Shown in pieces: positions 55,401 to 63,871 of a DNA stretch of 64,000 nucleotides. Each line of letters opens with the position of its first letter. Positions within the stretch are counted from its first letter, which is position 1. This DNA comes from Schistosoma haematobium (Eukaryota > Platyhelminthes > Trematoda > Strigeidida > Schistosomatidae): the NCBI RefSeq assembly GCF_000699445.3, contig NC_067199.1, positions 30,526,402 through 30,590,401 on the forward strand. The letters are read 5' to 3'. The notes beneath the pieces were generated by a model. It was not told the DNA's origin. It ran no database searches and worked only from the letters and a program-made list of their open reading frames with translations. The position numbers were made by a program, and so were the translations under genes.

Positions 55401-58248
55401 GATACATTCCAAGTAAGGAGAAGATTTAGTCAAGACTGCCTACTCTTTCCTCTTCTCCCTCTCTTATTGGTCGACTGGATTACGAAGACCTCGACATCCG
55501 AGGGAAAGTATGGAATACATTGGACAGCTCGAATTCAGTTAGAAGATTTGAACTTCGCAGATGACTTAACCCTCCTATCCCATACACACTAACAAATTCA
55601 GATGAAGACAACTAGTGTAGCAGCAGCCTCTGCATCAGTAGGTCTTAACATACACACTCGATGGCGAAACTCCGGAAGATGTTGAATCCTGCTGGCGAGC
55701 GACCTATACTCCTCTATGACGGAAAACAAGCGTAAGTGATTATAATAGTACAAAGAAAATTACTAACTATTACTGTTCGAATACCACTGTCTGTCAAGCA
55801 AGTTAATAAAACGGCTGAACAAAATTTAATTATAATCGAAATCGATTGTAGGAGAATTGCTATAGTCCTATTGTTCCAAATTTACCATTAATTATTTACA
55901 GTTGATGAATCACTGAGTAATGACCAATGTCACGCATATCAAGTTCTTGTTCGTGCTGATCGAATGCTATCGATCATATTGAAATATGGCCGTTAGCCTA
56001 ATTGACCCGACATCGCGTGCACTTTGTTGAAATGTAAAATGGTCACTGAAGGTAGTCTATAGGAAACCCTGGACCTAGGCTTCGTGTTATTTGGCAGTTG
56101 TCAGCAAAGTGTAACTATGATTTTCAGGGAACTGGTACACGTTGCTGACGAATGTCAAATAAAACGAAACCTGGGCTCAGGATTTTCTATTAACTACTTC
56201 CATCTACCATTTTGATCAATTATCCCTGTTTTACTCTTATTTTGAATCACCTCTGAATAAGTTACGTGCACACTGTAGACATACTGGGTTTATATATCAA
56301 ACAAACATATCGCAACGCCATATAGAATAGGAAATAACATTTGTACATGATAAAGCCAAAAAGTGAATGTGAACGTGGGAGGTAGTAGTCAATCAACTGA
56401 ACATAGATTAAGAACAATAAATCGTACAATAATAAATTATAGGTCAAAATAAAGCTTATAATAAGAGGAATATAAATATACATAATCTAATTATTGAATA
56501 GTTATACCACAAGAATGTATAGATAATATTAGTCAATTAATATATCTCAGAAGTTACTCGTGATTTAATCTTCGCTCGGATATAACAATATTTATGTAAA
56601 ACTAAATTTGAAATAGTAATTCCAACATTTCGTTCAGAAATCTTGTCTGAACTTCTTCAGTGTAACAGACAAAATCAAAATTATGAAAGAATATTTAACG
56701 CTTAAATATAGAATCAAATCTACACTAATTGTTTATTTAATCATATTCAAAGGTCAACATTAGTAAATAAGACAGCATGAGTCAGTGAGATTTGAATCAT
56801 GTGAAAAGTTCACAATGTGAAAATAAATGTTTGTGTAACTTTGGACTAATAATAGTTAATATCCGGTGAACTAATTCTAATCATTTGTTTATTAAAAGTA
56901 ATAATAAAAGTGCATATTGAAAATGTTCCCAATACTTCGATGTGTATGCAAAATGGAAATTATCAAATACATAGATATCAATGCCAAGGTTAGACTTGAT
57001 AATTACAAATAAATTGAGCATTGGGTAAAAAGTTTATAATAAATATATCTTTGTTATATCCCAATGGATAGAAAAATTGTATTTCTGATGTAAACCATTT
57101 CTTCAGTGCAAATAAATAACCGAATTCAGCTATTTATTTGCTCTAATGAAGTGGCTTACATTAAGTCACGAAACACCAGAAATACAATTTTTATGCCCAT
57201 TGGGATATAACGAAATTATATTTATTATCATCAAATACATAGGTGTGATTTTCAAATATTCAAATTAATTTTGGTCGGAACTGTGCTGGATGTGACATAA
57301 ACAGGGTGGATATACATACGATCCAGTTACTTATGAATGATAATTTGTCAACAGTGGGACTACTTGGATACCATCTCTCCTGTTCAAGATATTCTGATTA
57401 TACAGTGCTTCTGCTGTCAGTCTTTCTCTGTTCGTGCCAAACCCTTTCTGAAGTATTTTTTCGCTTCAAAATACTTATTTTATCGTAATCACTAAAGCCA
57501 GTTTCTAAATATGACTGGATAAGCAGTTAGTGTAGATTTGATTCTATATTTAAGCGTTAAATATTCTTTCATAATTTTGATTTTAACTGTTACACTGAAG
57601 ACGTTCAGACAAGATTTCTGAATGAAACGTTGGAATCCTTTACATGGCGATCATTGAAATTATTTCAAATTTAATTTTGCGCAAATGCTGTTTTCCATGT
57701 ACTCGGTGCTCGATTTCTGTCAAACTATTCGTCTAAATATTGACTAACATTTGTGTAACTTAAAATAAGAGGATTTCAGTGTGAATGTTTAAAATCCCAG
57801 ATATCTCAAAGAATATTTGAATAGACCTGTGCATATTGTCCTTCCACTTTATATGTATGTATTATATCGAGAAAAAACCTCTGTAATATTAATTATAATC
57901 ATGATATAAAAACGAGTATGTCTTTACGGGAACATGTACTTAACCGGTTCCAACTCATTATTTATCATTAATAGATGAATTAATTGTAACAATTTTGTTA
58001 TTTTCATGCATGTTTAATAAAATTTTGAAGTGAACGACAAGTATTTCTTACATTTTAGTTTATTTCTTTGTATTCTCTCTTAATATACATTTTCTTATTG
58101 CATACTTATATTTTTTTCTGTTTACAGTTTCTATAAAGGTACTGTACCTAGACTAGGTCGTGTCTGTTTAGATGTTTGTATCAGTTTCATGATTTACGAT
58201 TCATTTATGGAGAGTTTTCACAAAGTATGGGACACAAAGAAATCTTAA
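40366..58248 (+). CDS. SLC25A1: Mitochondrial tricarboxylate (citrate) carrier, SLC25A1 type, complete, 7 exons
   Basis: Joined exons 40366-40435, 40474-40684, 41992-42077, 43824-43961, 49428-49660, 53205-53278 and 58128-58248 total 933 nt, 310 residues plus TAA, no internal stop. Vertebrate SLC25A1 has about 311 residues. The three mitochondrial-carrier signatures are intact: PTEYVK (37-42), PMETIK (135-140) and PLDVVK (237-242). Long stretches match the family strongly, for example [20 protein letters not shown] and [14 protein letters not shown]. The protein exchanges citrate (with a proton) for malate or another citrate, or PEP, across the inner mitochondrial membrane. It has six membrane helices in three repeats and no cleaved presequence. 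In-frame ATG 40339 is an alternative start. I prefer 40366 because an acceptor-like TTTTTTAG ends at 40355. Confidence 0.95.
40474..40684 (+). CDS. SLC25A1: Citrate carrier exon 2, first carrier repeat
   Basis: Acceptor ATCACAG ends 40473, donor GTGAGT at 40685. Contains [37 protein letters not shown] and the segment ending SVPKSAV. It covers helix 1, the matrix loop and the start of helix 2. Confidence 0.93.
41720..41980. repeat. Foldback repeat next to carrier exon 3
   Basis: Left edge TTAATACCAAGGTTGGACTT is shared with 9597 and 56979. Arms 41838-41875 and 41907-41945 are reverse complements, containing CTCTGAAGAAGTGGCTTACA. On either strand the arm shows CUGAAGA followed by a stem-II-like GUGGCUU...AAGUUAC or AAGUC, and AAAACG in place of GAAACG on the minus-strand arm. 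Confidence 0.75.
41992..42077 (+). CDS. SLC25A1: Citrate carrier exon 3
   Basis: Acceptor TTTGTTAG ends 41991, donor GTAAGT at 42078. Encodes [17 protein letters not shown] and [10 protein letters not shown] foldback repeat ends about 16-30 nt upstream of the acceptor. Confidence 0.92.
42078..43823. other. Carrier intron 3, nothing recognised
   Basis: GT-AG intron of 1746 nt. AT-rich with no repeat I can name. A short open frame at 43109-43312 has no family resemblance. Confidence 0.55.
43824..43961 (+). CDS. SLC25A1: Citrate carrier exon 4, second carrier repeat
   Basis: Acceptor TTATAG ends 43823, donor GTAGGA at 43962. Encodes [20 protein letters not shown], the [16 protein letters not shown] stretch and IVKEHG. 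The signature PMETIK is intact. Confidence 0.93.
46690..46850 (+). mobile_element. HHR-SINE, degenerate copy
   Basis: Shows the head TTGGCTCTTGGTTCAGTTGT, B box GGGTTCGATTCC (46734-46745) and a decayed ribozyme (core GUGAGGA, GAAAC changed to AUAAC), then the tail TGATGGTCTGACCTAGATC. Sense orientation in carrier intron 4. Confidence 0.7.
48000..48500 (-). repeat. Dispersed repeat related to 56262-56540
   Basis: 48250-48500 (TGGCATAAAATAAAAAATAA, CATTTGTACA, GGGAGGTAGT, AATCGTACAA, ATAGGTCAAAATAAA) matches 56275-56490 in the same order. The GC-richer 48000-48240 part with CCAATCAG boxes is not in the second copy. It may be an LTR or the untranslated end of a retroelement. Class unknown. Confidence 0.5.
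49136..49315 (-). mobile_element. HHR-SINE, best-preserved copy
   Basis: On the minus strand: GATGCCGGCTCAGCGGTCTA (A box region), GGTTAAGCGCTCGCGCGCGA, B box GGGTTCGAATCTC (49249-49261), GTGATCGTGGATGAG, the hammerhead (49179-49224), and the tail AGGTTTTCCATGATGGTCTA, then GCTTCAATTGACTC. It ends 113 nt upstream of carrier exon 5, antisense. Confidence 0.85.
49179..49224 (-). ncRNA. Hammerhead ribozyme, core intact
   Basis: Minus strand: stem I GCACUG with CAGUGC, core CUGAGGA, stem II GCCCCA/UGGGAC (one C-A mismatch), GAAAC, and stem III AC-GGUC-AU (the closing A-U pair is kept, the second pair lost). C is at the cleavage position. All conserved catalytic-core bases are present. Activity untested. 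Confidence 0.75.
49428..49660 (+). CDS. SLC25A1: Citrate carrier exon 5, end of repeat 2 and start of repeat 3
   Basis: Acceptor GTTGTAG ends 49427, donor GTAAGT at 49661. Encodes [35 protein letters not shown], and helix 5 with [10 protein letters not shown] at the exon end. Phase 1 in, phase 0 out. Confidence 0.93.
50248..50330 (-). mobile_element. HHR-SINE 3' fragment with ribozyme
   Basis: Minus strand carries the ribozyme (50263-50308) and tail (AGGTTTTCCATGG). CUGAGGA and GAAACGGCCGUC are present, but stem I is imperfect and the base pair next to the core in stem II is lost. The tRNA-like head is missing. Confidence 0.7.
50838..51725. repeat. Composite repeat with inverted hammerhead-like ends (copy 1)
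   Basis: The left end (about 50850-50930) is plus-strand TTTGAAACAATCTTAGCGAT and CCACCGTTTCGTC with an internal deletion. The right end (51595-51725) is its reverse complement, containing CTCTGAAGAAGTCCGG and CTGGACGAAACGTTGGG. Between them (51510-51405, minus strand) a coding scrap reads [17 protein letters not shown]. The layout matches copy 2 at 56603-57690. Confidence 0.65.
51775..52730 (-). pseudogene. Possible Penelope-like coding remnant
   Basis: The minus-strand frame 51993-51802 contains [17 protein letters not shown] and [10 protein letters not shown], homologous to scraps at 51405-51510 and 57310-57480. The EAL-x-I...LN pattern is like the C-terminal part of GIY-YIG domains. Upstream pieces (52560-52480) read [11 protein letters not shown], compatible with a decayed RT active-site region. 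Heavily broken; the assignment is tentative. Confidence 0.35.
53205..53278 (+). CDS. SLC25A1: Citrate carrier exon 6
   Basis: Acceptor TTTTACGTAG ends 53204, donor GTAAGT at 53279. Encodes [18 protein letters not shown] and EEGFF, matching the family pattern GLEAHKYRNT..C...I...EG..AF. Confidence 0.93.
53410..53645 (+). mobile_element. HHR-SINE, near full length, ribozyme core mutated
   Basis: Head ATCACGGATCGATTGAAGTT, GATGCCGGCTCAGTGGTCTA, degenerate B box, ribozyme with core CAGAGGA (U4 to A) and GAAUC for GAAAC, then TTCCAGGTTTTCAATGGTGG and CCATGAATTCAACTACTG. Sense orientation in carrier intron 6. Confidence 0.75.
53890..55740 (+). mobile_element. RTE-clade retrotransposon copy with endonuclease and RT parts, internally deleted
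   Basis: Starts with TWNVLTV (near 53899), the first block of the apurinic-type endonuclease. It continues through decayed endonuclease (DLNAK-like, RRGRYRFR..SDWG), a basic linker (ORF from 54780) with [10 protein letters not shown], and RT with [13 protein letters not shown] (in a shifted frame at 55259), [16 protein letters not shown] and [12 protein letters not shown] (55555-55590). The fingers between LNRP and EEAFDS and nearly all the thumb are deleted. The 3' end resumes at SDLYSS and NKRK with GCGTAAGTGATT (55730-55741). Sense orientation in a carrier intron. Confidence 0.88.
54780..55592 (+). pseudogene. RTE linker and reverse transcriptase frame
   Basis: 270 codons. Residues 1-150 are the basic, Lys-rich linker between endonuclease and RT, ending [13 protein letters not shown]. 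Residues 165-185 are read in the wrong frame, where [12 protein letters not shown] is encoded one base off. Residues 190-270 are RT palm with FADDLTLL near the end. An internal deletion and a frameshift rule out function. Confidence 0.8.
56053..56196. repeat. Hairpin with 61-bp arms
   Basis: Arms 56053-56113 and 56136-56196 are imperfect reverse complements (shared motifs ATAGGAAACCCTGG/ATAGAAAATCCTGA, TTCGTGTTATTTGG/TTCGTTTTATTTGA, GTCAGCAAAGTGTA/GTCAGCAACGTGTA). The loop is 22 bp. Looks like a small foldback MITE. No coding sequence. Confidence 0.8.
56262..56540 (-). repeat. Dispersed repeat, second copy of 48250-48500
   Basis: Same order of motifs as at 48250-48500 (AACATTTGTACA, GGGAGGTAGTAG, AAATCGTACAATAATA, ATAGGTCAAAATAAAGC). 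Strongly diverged. Class unknown. Confidence 0.5.
56603..57690. repeat. Composite repeat with inverted hammerhead-like ends (copy 2)
   Basis: Left arm 56603-56770 and right arm 57525-57690 are reverse complements over about 160 bp (shared stretch TTATGAAAGAATATTTAACG and following AATCAAATCTACACTAA). Each arm carries CUGAAGA, a stem, and GAAAYG: minus strand on the left, plus strand on the right. Inside, 57480-57310 on the minus strand reads [16 protein letters not shown] and [10 protein letters not shown], homologous to 51802-51993. A foldback (56979-57235) is nested within. Confidence 0.75.
56979..57235. repeat. Nested foldback repeat related to 41720-41980
   Basis: Edge ATCAATGCCAAGGTTAGACT as at 9597 and 41720. 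Arms of about 80-90 bp (57040-57119 and 57130-57222) contain GAAAAATTGTATTTCTG and its complement. The right arm reads CUAAUGA, AGUGGCUU...AAGUCAC, GAAACACC. The stem is a perfect 7-bp pair (one G-U) placed as a hammerhead stem II. Confidence 0.75.
58128..58248 (+). CDS. SLC25A1: Citrate carrier exon 7, C-terminus
   Basis: Acceptor TTTACAG ends 58127. Completes an Ala codon, then encodes [20 protein letters not shown] and [14 protein letters not shown] before TAA at 58246-58248. The C-terminal KVWDTKK resembles vertebrate KVWKTD. Confidence 0.94.
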
Positions 58249-59690
58249 AATATTTTCATATTTATGCATTTATACTATTCTTGGTTGTGATGAAATTCTT
58301 CTCATATATATATATAGGAAATAGTAATTTTAAAGCACAATAGTCCATTCACTTTTTATTTACATTTGAATCTGATAAAAAAATATTTGAATAAAGAAGT
58401 AGATGGAGAAGATGAATACACTTGTTCTATCCAATTACTTATCTATGTATTTATCCATACACATATTTAGATAAATCATTCCAAGCTTTATTTATATATT
58501 CCTCATATGGTTGTGCTAATCTTCTTTGGTTGTGCAATAATTCATACAAAAATCGGTGATATGTTATTATTCTTTCGAAATACATAGATTGTCGAATTTA
58601 TTTCTGTTTATCTACAATCGATTATTGCATGTTTTTTTTATATAAGAAACAAACTTTACTCTTCCTTTCCATTTTTTTTCTTGTTTGATTTATTCCTTTT
58701 CTCAATGAATTTTCTTTTCTTTTGAAAAGAAAAAACAATCTATTGTTCACTATTGAAAACTTCTACCAGTTTGATGATATCGATTTTTATGAGTTAACTT
58801 ATTCGCACTTGGATCAAATATGATTGCAGTTTTTTAATCTCTTTCAATATGTATATCTATGTCATTATTTATTTATTTGTTTATTCACTAAATGGTTATT
58901 ATTATTATTATTGATATAGGTATCTTTATTTATAAACTGTTCTAATCAATGTCAAATTACACCCAATAAATGTTTACTATATACATCTCATGTTTAAACT
59001 TGTTTTATGTAAAGGGTTACTGTTAGATACCTTACTCACATTGTTTTCGTGTATTCACTTTCGTTTACTTGCACTGAGTCATTATGATGTGACAGGGAGT
59101 GCTGTTATTAATTTAATAGAATTTACTAAAATGATTGGAGTGACAATTATACTCACGGAGCCAATATCGAAACCCTAATCGAATAAATTTCAAAAGACAT
59201 CATGACTATCTAACTGATTGAGTGTATGGTTAAACATTTGATAAGTAATGATCAATGTGATGTTAAACAAACAGTGGTTTTTGCATTATTGTATGATATG
59301 ATTGCTTTGGTAATTTGTTTACCTTCAAAATTCGGCTTACTGAAGCAATATGTTTAGTGAAATGGGAATGAAATCTCTCGGAAAATGTGATTGTCTTCTA
59401 GTTCAAACTCTTTTCAACCATCTCTTACATCGAATTAATTAATTTTAGAGCAATTAATTGCATAACACTAGGGGCTAAAAGCTTTATCGATTGTTGATCA
59501 AGCTTGATGACTGCTGTTATTCGTACTGACAACAATTAATGAGTGTGCGAATTGAATATTTCAGTTGATATTCTTAGCGAAATATTCAGACAGAAAATCG
59601 GTTTCAAATGCAATAATAATAGTACCACAGATTTATTAACAGCAGATATTATTAGCTTTCTTAGCAACGGAAATAGTCAGGCATCAAAAG
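58249..59690. other. 3' flank of carrier gene
   Basis: AT-rich 3' UTR and downstream flank with AATAAA at 58390 and 58965. No gene or repeat recognised. Confidence 0.55.
58390..58395 (+). promoter_or_regulatory. SLC25A1: Candidate polyadenylation signal of citrate carrier gene
   Basis: AATAAA lies 142 nt after the stop codon. Another is at 58965. Chance occurrence is common in this AT-rich DNA. Confidence 0.4.
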
Positions 59691-59699
59691 AATAAATAG

Positions 59700-59795
59700 G
59701 ACTTCTCAGCGGTTGGAAAGAAGAGCCCAGAACAAAGCAGGTTGAAGATTCCTAGTCGGCTGCCTATGCCTTCATAGGGAGTAACAGATGTAAGT
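59700..59795 (+). mobile_element. RTE 3' end fragment
   Basis: The last ~95 bp of an RTE element: ends CGGCTGCCTATGCC.TCATAGGGAGTAACAG.TGTAAGTAA, parallel to GCAGCCTATGCTCCATTAGG and AAGTAAGTAA at 12755-12797. Confidence 0.7.
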
Positions 59796-59796
59796 A

Positions 59797-61490
59797 ATTC
59801 ATTGTTAATAAATGTTTGTAATTCCCAGTTGTTGGTCGCCAAACTGCGATCGATCAGTCTCTCTTGGCATAAGTGTATTTTGAGCGAAGTTATTTTTGGT
59901 CTGAGCTGTGTAAGTAGGTGCACTTTATGTATGTCAAGTTCACGTGATTATTACACCAATGGTTGGGGACATTGGGCGTCTTGGCTCAAATCGTACACAA
60001 TGGTGTAGATTCATTCTCTGTTATCCCTTAGTTCCTGCGTTTCTTAATCATCTTAAAGTGTTTCCTATTTAAAAATATATGTCTTCTTGAATCATATCAA
60101 TTACGCATGATCATTTCTACTAAGAGTAGTCCTGTTACTACTTACACTACTACTATTTGAAAGTGTTGATAACATAGTTTACTGTAAAGCAGTTAGTTCT
60201 TGTCATTAATTTAGATCCAATGAGAAGAAAAATTTCATCAGATTCTTTTAAACGTATTCCACTGATATATCTCATATTTCTGATAAACAGTTGACTAATT
60301 CATTTTCTCTAGATACTGATGCAACTAATTTTGATCTTCAAATGACAGCCTGAATAGAAGCCTCATTAATGTGACGTCGATTGAATCCTATTTGTGATTA
60401 ACAGACGATAAGTTTGACTATTGGAGAAACTTCACTTACATTGTAAATAAGTGTTCTTATGTATGAAATTCACTCAGTTAAAACTGGAATTGTTAACATG
60501 AAGACATTTTAATGTCTTAGAATAAAGATGTGGTTAAGATTTATGCAAATTGATCAACACAGTTGATGCTCTTTGGAAAAACTTGTAGAAGGAATGAAAT
60601 TATGTTAAGTTGTTAAAAGAAAGTAAACAGAAGATTTAAAGTTAATAGTAAAATCATTGATTTAACAATTTATGTATCTTTAATACAGTGTTCCAATAAC
60701 TATTTATTTTCAACAAACAACTATGGCATTATAGTTACAGATTATCATAAACGACCATATCCGGAGTGGAATTTGTGTCACAGCTACGCATTATGTAAGG
60801 AAGAAATCAGTATACATTAAGAAAAGCAAGAAATGTTTGGTGAAGATCATTAGTTATGTTCACGTTAGTTCGCTGATATTCAATATTCACTCAGTTGATC
60901 TCGACCAGAGATAACACATTACTATCGAGAATAGATACGGCTACAAAATGTTTACCTAATGGATGAAATCCCTTAATCATATCTCCATAGAAATTCATCT
61001 GACTGATTTATCGTATTGATTTTAACAACTTCATACCCTATAGTAAATGATATATTATAATGCATTATTCTAACACATTTTTGTACTATGATCGATCGCA
61101 CACGTGTCATTCATTAAAATAAACAGATCAAGTGTGTAACAGAAGACATATGCAGGTAAAACACATAGTAATTAACATTAGGTATTTATCATAAAAATAC
61201 TTATCAAGTTCGGACTTACTCAATTACTTTATGAAATTTCAAGGGAATATTTAGAACATATTAGATGCTAATACCTTCAAAGCTTCGATGGATCAAAGAC
61301 GATGAACCTGTGGATACATTTTACATTGTGTTTAGAGTAAAACTGTTGAAGCCTTGTTTTATGCCTTAGAGAGCGATTTCATTTACATTTTTTAGGAGTT
61401 CGTTATTTCATTACACGTTTCTGCTGTTGACACCGAATTACAGTTTGCTGTTTTGTACATTATTTCTAGAAAATCTATTGGCATTTATTC
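59797..61490. other. Intergenic, nothing recognised
   Basis: About 1.7 kb of AT-rich DNA with no supported feature. It ends at the 4-bp target duplication of the LTR element. Confidence 0.5.
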
Positions 61491-61836
61491 CGTAGTGACT
61501 CACTTTTATCACGAGAACAAGACTGGTTTCATGAAAACAATTATTATTATAACCAACTGTACCAGTGCTTTTGTTTAACTGTGCTAAAAAGCATCCATTA
61601 TTCCTACACTTTGATTGTGACTTCGCGCGAATTCGGTTACGTTCTGTAACCAAGCTTGTATCCTGGCACGATCTAGGTATCCTTTTGATACCACGAGATC
61701 GCCAGCAAATGTATCTCGACTTGGTCCATTAACTGCCTTCTGATAGTTGGCTTACGGGGGATTTTTTTGGAGTCATTTGGCACGTGTTTCTCTGTAGCGG
61801 TGTTCATAGTCAACCGCGACTCGACGCCCCGCTACA
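61491..61836 (+). repeat. 5' LTR
   Basis: Begins CGTAGTGACTCAC (original TG end changed to CG) and ends CGACTCGACGCCCCGCTACA. Aligns over its length with 63516-63871. Confidence 0.85.
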
Positions 61837-62129
61837 GCTGATGAGCCGAATTCTGGAACACGCCTCAACCTCTGGTCGAATATTCCAAAGAAGCCCATTC
61901 GGTGAGTCTATAGTTTATCTATCCACGTCTGTCGTATATTTTCATATTATCTTTTAATATATAATATACTCAACATGATGGATAACGATAAGAATAGTAT
62001 TAATATAATAGACTCCCATGTATGTGTACCGAATCCCTGTCACTTTTTATTCGCGTGACGGTAAATTCCACGCTTTATTCGAGAAATTTTCCCCTATTAA
62101 CTATTGTCCTAGCTGACCCGGCTGCTTGG

Positions 62130-63510
62130 TACGGAATGCATACGCATACGCATTAACGTCTACCACCCAGCACCAAATGGTTAAGTTGAATGGTTTCACT
62201 GCCAACTTAAAAGTGCTCTACGAACACACAAAAACGACAACTGGTACGAAACCCTACCGCTCGTTCTCTTAGGCATCAGAACGATCTTGAACGCGGATAT
62301 CCAATGTTCCGCCGTTGAACTGGCATTCGGCAAGACATTGCGTCTGCCCGGGGAATTCTTCACACCACGGAGCAGACCCGATTTCCGTAAATCAGACTAC
62401 GTCCAACGACTGTCTGCATTTATGCGAACGCTGTCTCCGGTGCCAACTCGAAAACAACATCGACAGGTCGCTCTCCCTCGAGAGTTATCTACCTGTTCAA
62501 ATGTGTTCATACGAGTAGATTCGGTACGCAAACCTTTGCGACAGCCTTATGAAGGCCCATTTTTCACGTGATCGCTCGTCACGAAAAGACCTTCAAGGTT
62601 GATCGACATGGCCGCGTCAAGATCGTCAACATTGATCGTCTCAAACCAGCACACTTTGATGACAGTGCCCTATCTGATAACCTGAGATTCAATGCTAGAC
62701 CTATCAAACCTACTAGCGGGATCCTCAAACCATCTTCAGGTCCCACGCTAGATACACCTGAGACCTCATTCTCACGTCCCAGTCAACAGCACGCGTCATC
62801 TGCACCGTCTACGGACGAGACGACAGTCTCACATCCAGATCAGCAGACCACGCCGCCCTTGACTTCGGATGAGATTGCAGGTTCTCGCGACGCGAACGAG
62901 ACTACCGTCTCACGTTCGGTCACCGAATACGGTTGCCCGTACGTTTCCGCGACTAGCCGCACAGTTAACAACCGATACGGTGTAGGATTATTCCTATACT
63001 ACACGCATGCTACACTCTTCTCTTTTTTGATTTTCTTTTTGATTCCTGAGCCTACGCCTTCGACCATCTCCGTTTGGTTCCGTCGACTTCAGTCAACTTT
63101 GGCGAAAGCTGGATTGGGCACCCATGCTCTTGTCAACGCACTCAGTCGATATATTGGTTTCGAATGCTTGGCATACGCTTGGTCTCGAACTTGGTCGTTA
63201 CGGTCGCTTCTGGTCTTTTGGCTCAACGTGGTTTCGTCCTTCGTCTGCAGCGTCTCCGGTCCGCATTCCCTACGAACGCAATCTTCAGATTCTGGATACA
63301 AACCACTCTGGTGTGGCATGCCAACTCAAGCAACAAATACAGCACATCGCTCCTGGTACCGTTTTCCGAAAAAGACCTTCGTTGGCAAATCGACGATCAA
63401 CGATCGCTTTCCTGTTCGCCAATCTTTCCGTCCTACAATCGCTCGTCAGCCGATCAGTCCCACGATTCAAACCACTATTTATCGAAAGTGTAAACCCTTT
63501 CTAGCGGGGG
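62130..63510 (+). pseudogene. Gypsy integrase C-terminal remnant
   Basis: From about 62100 the frame reads LLGTECIRI and VYHPAPNG, the catalytic-core end of Gypsy integrase (YHPQANG, with the following E present in VEWFH). It continues through PLVLLGIRT (62260-62283) and FGKTLRLPGEF. A stop at 62570 separates it from 62568-63776, which holds the tail HGRVKIVNIDRLKPAHFDDS and a Ser/Thr-rich stretch. The open frame beyond 63516 runs into the LTR and is not protein. Confidence 0.75.
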
Positions 63511-63515
63511 GCTCC

Positions 63516-63871
63516 TGTAGTGACTCACGTTTATCACGAGAACACGACTGGTTAATAAAAACAATTATTATTATAACCAACTGTACCAGTGTTTGTTTTA
63601 ATGTGCTTTTGCTCAACTGTGCTCATTATAGCCATTTTGTGCTTCCATTACCTTCCATCATTGTTCAGCGGTTTTTGGTACTGTTTGCACGTACTCCTTT
63701 CTCCTGTTTCCACTTGTACCATTCCTTGGCACGATCTTGGTATTCGTTCAATACCACAAGATCACCAACGAAATAAATCTGGTTACGTTCAACCTTCGCC
63801 TTCTGATTTATTTGGCACGTGTTTCTTGGTAGCGGTGTTGACAGTTAACCTCGACTCGACGCCACGCTACA
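63516..63871 (+). repeat. 3' LTR
   Basis: Begins TGTAGTGACTCACG and ends TCGACTCGACGCCACGCTACA minus its first base. TGTAG/CTACA forms the short terminal inverted repeat. Confidence 0.87.

Larger units (their letters stand above)
53279..58127. other. Carrier intron 6 with SINE, RTE copy, hairpin and composite repeat
   Basis: GT-AG intron of 4849 nt. Contents from left to right: an HHR-SINE (53410-53645), an RTE copy (53890-55740), a hairpin (56053-56196), a dispersed repeat (56262-56540) and a composite inverted-end repeat with a nested foldback (56603-57690). 57700-58127 is AT-rich without recognised features. Confidence 0.7.
61491..63871 (+). mobile_element. Gypsy LTR retrotransposon, internally deleted, with 4-bp target duplication
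   Basis: LTRs lie at 61491-61836 and 63516-63871, flanked by ATTC on both sides (61487-61490 and 63872-63875). The 1.7-kb interior keeps a start-like leader (near 61975), a short integrase core and C-terminal part (YHPAPNG near 62160, then LGIRT, DRLKPAH) and a polypurine-like GCGGGGGGCTCC directly before the 3' LTR. Capsid, protease, RT and RNase H are gone, so it could only move with help from an intact relative. The two LTRs differ at many sites and in length (346 and 356 bp), so the insertion is not recent. Confidence 0.85.

Noticed and set aside
59802..60008. 68-codon plus-strand frame
   Set aside because: Starts at the RTE tail fragment border and shows no family resemblance.
62568..63776. 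402-codon open frame taken as one gene
   Set aside because: Only the first part is integrase tail; the end lies in the 3' LTR and the middle has no domain.
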